9,226 bases of DNA. Source: Chlamydiia bacterium (GTDB lineage Bacteria; Chlamydiota; Chlamydiia; Chlamydiales; Simkaniaceae). The position numbers were made by a program, and so were the translations under genes. The notes beneath the pieces were generated by a model. It searched no databases and was not told where the DNA came from. It saw nothing but the letters and a program-made list of their open reading frames with translations. The stretch lies in assembly GCA_020440405.1 (NCBI GenBank), contig JAGROF010000173.1:1-9226 (forward strand). The letters run 5' to 3'. Shown piece after piece: positions 5,830 to 9,226 of this stretch; the stretch's first letter is position 1, and every line of letters starts with the position of its first letter.

Positions 5830-8661
5830 ATGTTTAAATCAAACCTTCGAAATGGATTTATTTTTGCTGCTACACTCCTTCTTACTGTCGGTGCGACAGC
5901 TAAGGAATCTATGAAATCGACCCAAGTACAATCAGATGAAGAGGCGTTTTTAATTCGCCGGATTGCAGAGTTTTGGAAAGACGGAGATTTTGCGATCGTC
6001 AAAACACAGATTATCGACTTTTTAGACCGCTACCCCGAAAGCGATCTCTCCGATTACTTTTTAGGAATTTTAGGAGATATCTACCTTCAGGATAATGCCT
6101 ATGAAGAGGCTTTATCAACCTACCAGCTCATTAAAGATTACGGTGTTTCTGAAAAAACGTTAATCAACAAATTGCAATGTTACTACGAGCTAGACCAATA
6201 TGAGGAGCTTGCAGCGGATGGTCGTCCCTATCTATCCAGCAAAACTCCTGAGATTGTCGATCGCAAAGGAGAGCTTTACTTTCTAATGGGAGAAGCTCTA
6301 TTCCGACAAGCGCTTAAAGAAGAAAATCTCTCTAAAAAGCAAATCCTTGCAACGGATGCTCAGAAATATTACGAATGCTTACCTGCAGGACAGTACGAAG
6401 AGATTGCAGGATTTGCCCTTGCGGAAATTGCAGCCATCCTTGGAAATCATGAAAAAGGGGCAAATGCCTATCGTGCCCTTGCAGAAAAGCATCCCACAAT
6501 GGCAGAAGACCTCCTTTTTCAAGTTGCTTCTTTAGAGTCGCATTACAACAAACTCGGAGCTGCTGAAACATTCCGCAAAGTCAAGGAAATGGGTGGGAAG
6601 CGTGCTCATGAAGCCACGTTCAATCTGCTTGTTCTCCTTTTTCAAAATGAAGAATATGAAGAGATTCTCTCGACCTATAAAAACATCGCTGCAAATGTCC
6701 CTGATGCTTTTCAACCCACCTTTAACTTTATTGTGGGAAAAAGCTTTTTCTCTTCTGGCGATTACCAAAATGCTGTTGAGCCGCTTCAAAGCTATATTGA
6801 CTCCACGTTTATTCCTTCTGATCAATTAAAAAATGCACTTCTCATTCAAATGACCTGTGCGCACCAAACAAGCAACGAATCACTCTTCAGCACCTCCTTT
6901 GAAAAACTCTATACGCTATTCCCTTCAGATACGGAAATTCCTAAAGCGCTCTTCATGCATGCCATGATTTTAAAAGAGCAAGGAGCGATTAGCCAAGCTG
7001 ATGAAAAACTCAAAATGATCAAAGATAATTATCCTTCCTTTGAAGATGAGGAAAGCTTTGTCTTCGAATATGGACTCTTAGCACACCAAAACGAAAGGTG
7101 GCAGGAGAGCTACGAAGCATTTAAAGGGTATGTCACACAGTACGACGAAAGTGCTCGTGTCGATGCGGCTTGGAAACTTTTCCTTTCATCTGCAATCAAC
7201 CTGTATAAGCATGCAGAGGAAGGGAACTCTTACACAAAGGCACAGTTCTTCACCGATTTGCAAGGGGTTTTAGACCATTCGAATTATCTCAGCCAGCAAG
7301 AGATGAGAGATTATGCGCTTCTCTATGCAAAAACGGCTTATGAGCTCGACCACTACTCCGATGCCCTCCGTTGTCTACAAGACCATATTTTTACGCATTT
7401 GACAGAAGAAGAAGATTGTGCAGCTTTAGCAGAAGCGCACTTTATCGCAGGGCTTTGCCATGCAGAAGTCCAAGCAGATCACTCCGCCTTTTGTATGCAT
7501 CTTGAACAGGCGATGACCCTTAATCCAGATCTTTACGACTCTGGGCCAACACATTTGCAACTCTACAATGCTTACATCTCGCTAGCAGGATATGGAGATG
7601 CCGGCAACATCCCAGCCGATGCCAAACAACAAAAAGAATTTATCGACCATGCTGCTGAGCACCTTCAAGAAGCTGTCTCAAAAGGAGAAGTCAACATCAA
7701 AGACGAAAACCGTCTCTGGCTTGCAAACCATTACTTTCAAAAGGTTAAGCAAGGAGCAGAAAGCGAACTGATGGGACATCCTGAGCTCAGTAATGCCATT
7801 GACCGCGCCTCCTCCCATTATCAAACCCTTCTGATGAAAGATGGCCGCTTGATCGATATGGATACGAACACCCTTTATTTGGAAAATGAGGTGATCAAAC
7901 TTGCAAAACTTTTTGAATACCAAAATGACCACAAGCAAAAACTCTTCCTTGTTAAATCTCTCTTGCAACAACAGAGTGAAAAACCTGAACTCAATTGGTC
8001 TTCCCAAAAAGATGCCCTTTATGAGCTGGCAACCGTCTATGACGCTCTAGGAGAAAAGGAAAAAGCTTTTGAAACCTACACCTTCATCCATTCTCAAGCC
8101 AACCACTTTCCCTCGGCCCTTGCAAGCAATGCAGCACTAGAAGCTGCTCGTCTTCACTTTGACCTGCTTGAGGAAGGAATGCGCTCAGAAAAAAATGAAG
8201 AAGTGCTTGCGATCTTGAACGATCTTAAAGAATTGCAGATTCGAAAAAATGCTCAATCAGAGCCGACTCACCTCGAAGCCGCCCTTGAGTATGCAAAAAT
8301 TCGCTCGATGATTTCGAGTCCTGAAGAACAAGACAGTCGTTATCTTTTCTTCTTAAAACGCATTCAAGATGACTTCAACTCTCAAGAGGATCTCGTTACG
8401 CAAGATTACTTAGTCACTTTGAATCGTGATACCGAAAAAAAGCAAATATTTGACGCCTACATGAAGTTTATCGAAGCAGAAAAGTTCCGCCTTGAAGCCA
8501 AGAATCTCTATCAGCAAGAGCGCTTAGGAGAAATGGAAGAACTTCATGAAAATGCATTAACTCTCTATAGCGAATTGAAAAACGATCCAAACACTCCCAA
8601 GGAGCTCTTGGAGCGGGCGGTGAGTAGCATTGACAAAATTAATGCATTAGTTGCTTATTAA
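5830..8661 (+). CDS. large exported TPR-repeat protein (943 residues)
   Basis: The ATG at 5830 opens a typical signal peptide: basic N-terminus, hydrophobic core IFAATLLLTVG and a cleavage motif ATA ending at residue 24 followed by KES. There is no lipobox cysteine and no later membrane helix, so the mature protein should be soluble in the periplasm. Almost the whole chain is helical with TPR-like pairs, for example residues about 76-110 (YFLGILGDIYLQDNAYEEALSTYQLI), 270-325 (NEEYEEILSTYKNIAAN, then SGDYQNAVEPLQSYID), 410-440 (FEYGLLAHQNERWQESYEAFKGYV) and 727-755 (ALYELATVYDALGEKEKAFETYTFI). The last 65 residues are charged helix resembling a coiled coil. No catalytic motif is seen. The gene ends 25 bases before a TonB/TolA-like gene, and the two are probably one operon, suggesting a periplasmic scaffold that works with an energy-coupled envelope complex. 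That role is an inference; the family is not recognised precisely. Confidence 0.88.
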   Translation: MFKSNLRNGFIFAATLLLTVGATAKESMKSTQVQSDEEAFLIRRIAEFWKDGDFAIVKTQIIDFLDRYPESDLSDYFLGILGDIYLQDNAYEEALSTYQLIKDYGVSEKTLINKLQCYYELDQYEELAADGRPYLSSKTPEIVDRKGELYFLMGEALFRQALKEENLSKKQILATDAQKYYECLPAGQYEEIAGFALAEIAAILGNHEKGANAYRALAEKHPTMAEDLLFQVASLESHYNKLGAAETFRKVKEMGGKRAHEATFNLLVLLFQNEEYEEILSTYKNIAANVPDAFQPTFNFIVGKSFFSSGDYQNAVEPLQSYIDSTFIPSDQLKNALLIQMTCAHQTSNESLFSTSFEKLYTLFPSDTEIPKALFMHAMILKEQGAISQADEKLKMIKDNYPSFEDEESFVFEYGLLAHQNERWQESYEAFKGYVTQYDESARVDAAWKLFLSSAINLYKHAEEGNSYTKAQFFTDLQGVLDHSNYLSQQEMRDYALLYAKTAYELDHYSDALRCLQDHIFTHLTEEEDCAALAEAHFIAGLCHAEVQADHSAFCMHLEQAMTLNPDLYDSGPTHLQLYNAYISLAGYGDAGNIPADAKQQKEFIDHAAEHLQEAVSKGEVNIKDENRLWLANHYFQKVKQGAESELMGHPELSNAIDRASSHYQTLLMKDGRLIDMDTNTLYLENEVIKLAKLFEYQNDHKQKLFLVKSLLQQQSEKPELNWSSQKDALYELATVYDALGEKEKAFETYTFIHSQANHFPSALASNAALEAARLHFDLLEEGMRSEKNEEVLAILNDLKELQIRKNAQSEPTHLEAALEYAKIRSMISSPEEQDSRYLFFLKRIQDDFNSQEDLVTQDYLVTLNRDTEKKQIFDAYMKFIEAEKFRLEAKNLYQQERLGEMEELHENALTLYSELKNDPNTPKELLERAVSSIDKINALVAY

Positions 8662-8686
8662 TTCGATACTTTAGAAGAGATCGCTC

Positions 8687-9226
8687 ATGGGAAAATATTC
8701 CTCCTCTTCAGCACAAAGCAAGCCGCTCTTCTTCTTGTCGCTTGCGGCATCGCTTGCGCTCCACGCAGGAGGAATCTTTCTTTTGCTCCGCCACCCTCCC
8801 TCATTTTTGGTGGCAAAAGAAATTCCGAGGTTTGAACAAGCAATTCAGGAAGATGAAAACATCTCTCCTTCTCTTCAAGAGACATTTCAAAACCTTATTA
8901 TTCGCGATGAAGAAGGGGAAAGAGCTCTTCGCCCCAAACTGGAAAGTGAACGGATTCCTTTTATCATCAAAGAGCATGACATTTCTTTTACTTGCCACGA
9001 GAAGGAAACGCCTCAATTAGACATTGCTCCCTATGCTCCACCCCTCATCGGGAGTTCTTGGATCACATCTAAAAACTCTCCCTTCCTTGATAAAAAATCG
9101 ATTAATTTCAATCGGGGAATTTCAACAGAGTCTACTGAAGAGCTTGCACCCTCCCCATTCATCGCAGCAGAAACCCCTCCTTCTGAGCCGAGAAACCCCT
9201 ATATTGAAAACCACTGGGAAAAACAA
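8687..9226 (+). CDS. TonB/TolA-like membrane-anchored protein (5' part, 3' end outside window)
   Basis: A reading frame begins at ATG 8687, has an AGAAGAGA ribosome binding site at 8672-8679, and stays open for all 180 codons to the window end, so the gene is truncated by the edge. The product starts with a polar Ser/Lys segment (about 13 residues) and one hydrophobic helix at about 14-34, with no signal cleavage site, indicating an inner-membrane anchor with the bulk in the periplasm. Inside the helix lies S22-LAL-H26 followed by GGIFLLL. The S-x3-H spacing is the same as in the anchors of E. coli TonB (S16, H20) and TolA (S18, H22), where these residues couple to ExbBD or TolQR. The remaining visible sequence is charged, then rich in Pro, Ser and Glu. 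A structured C-terminal domain, if present, is not in view. It follows the exported TPR gene by 25 bases. A generic membrane-anchored protein remains possible. Confidence 0.7.
   Translation, partial: MGKYSSSSAQSKPLFFLSLAASLALHAGGIFLLLRHPPSFLVAKEIPRFEQAIQEDENISPSLQETFQNLIIRDEEGERALRPKLESERIPFIIKEHDISFTCHEKETPQLDIAPYAPPLIGSSWITSKNSPFLDKKSINFNRGISTESTEELAPSPFIAAETPPSEPRNPYIENHWEKQ

Noticed and set aside
7678..8007. 109-codon minus-strand open frame within the large TPR gene
   Set aside because: It lies wholly inside the 943-residue gene, whose helical TPR pattern continues through it; no start signal or recognisable domain.
8685..9020. Short frames on both strands near the window end
   Set aside because: They overlap the unterminated frame from 8687 that has a ribosome binding site, a membrane anchor and operon spacing; the short frames show only low-complexity basic sequence.
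1..9226. Search by eye for CRISPR arrays, tRNA or rRNA genes, transposase genes, restriction or toxin-antitoxin systems
   Set aside because: No regularly spaced repeats, cloverleaf-like RNA, or protein motifs of these systems were seen; the genes look like envelope and housekeeping functions.

Overview
The window is a gene-dense, moderately AT-rich bacterial region in which all eight recognised genes lie on the + strand. It most resembles the chromosome of a Chlamydia-like organism (order Chlamydiales, environmental lineage). The main reason is the order tolB, pal, LysM-domain lipoprotein, which as I recall matches the chlamydial CT599-CT600-CT601 block. The assignment is an inference from gene order and protein style; no marker gene such as an rRNA is present.

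Bases 1-1892 hold the end of a Tol-Pal operon. The C-terminal beta-propeller of TolB is followed after 4 bases by the peptidoglycan-associated lipoprotein Pal. Pal overlaps by 4 bases a second lipoprotein with a coiled coil and a C-terminal LysM domain. The products would tie the outer membrane to peptidoglycan. Bases 1949-3882 hold an OmpR/PhoB-type response regulator with an intact phosphorylation site and, only two bases after its stop, a GTG-started major facilitator transporter. No histidine kinase is visible.

Bases 3988-4460 are a monocistronic-looking unit: a glycine-zipper lipoprotein followed by a strong intrinsic terminator. Bases 4566-5576 encode a two-helix membrane protein with a cytoplasmic-type TPR tail. 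Its stop codon lies inside the left end of a 138-base non-coding element with perfect 30-base terminal inverted repeats (5573-5710), best read as a MITE.

Bases 5830-8661 encode a 943-residue exported all-helical TPR protein. After 25 bases it is followed by an open reading frame that runs off the window end (8687-9226). That last gene begins with a single membrane anchor carrying the S-x3-H pattern of TonB and TolA, so the pair looks like a periplasmic TPR scaffold plus an energy-transducing TonB/TolA-like protein. The most noteworthy items are the MITE-like element on the stop codon and this TPR/TonB-like pair. I did not find clear evidence of a defence system, CRISPR array, RNA gene or intact insertion sequence.
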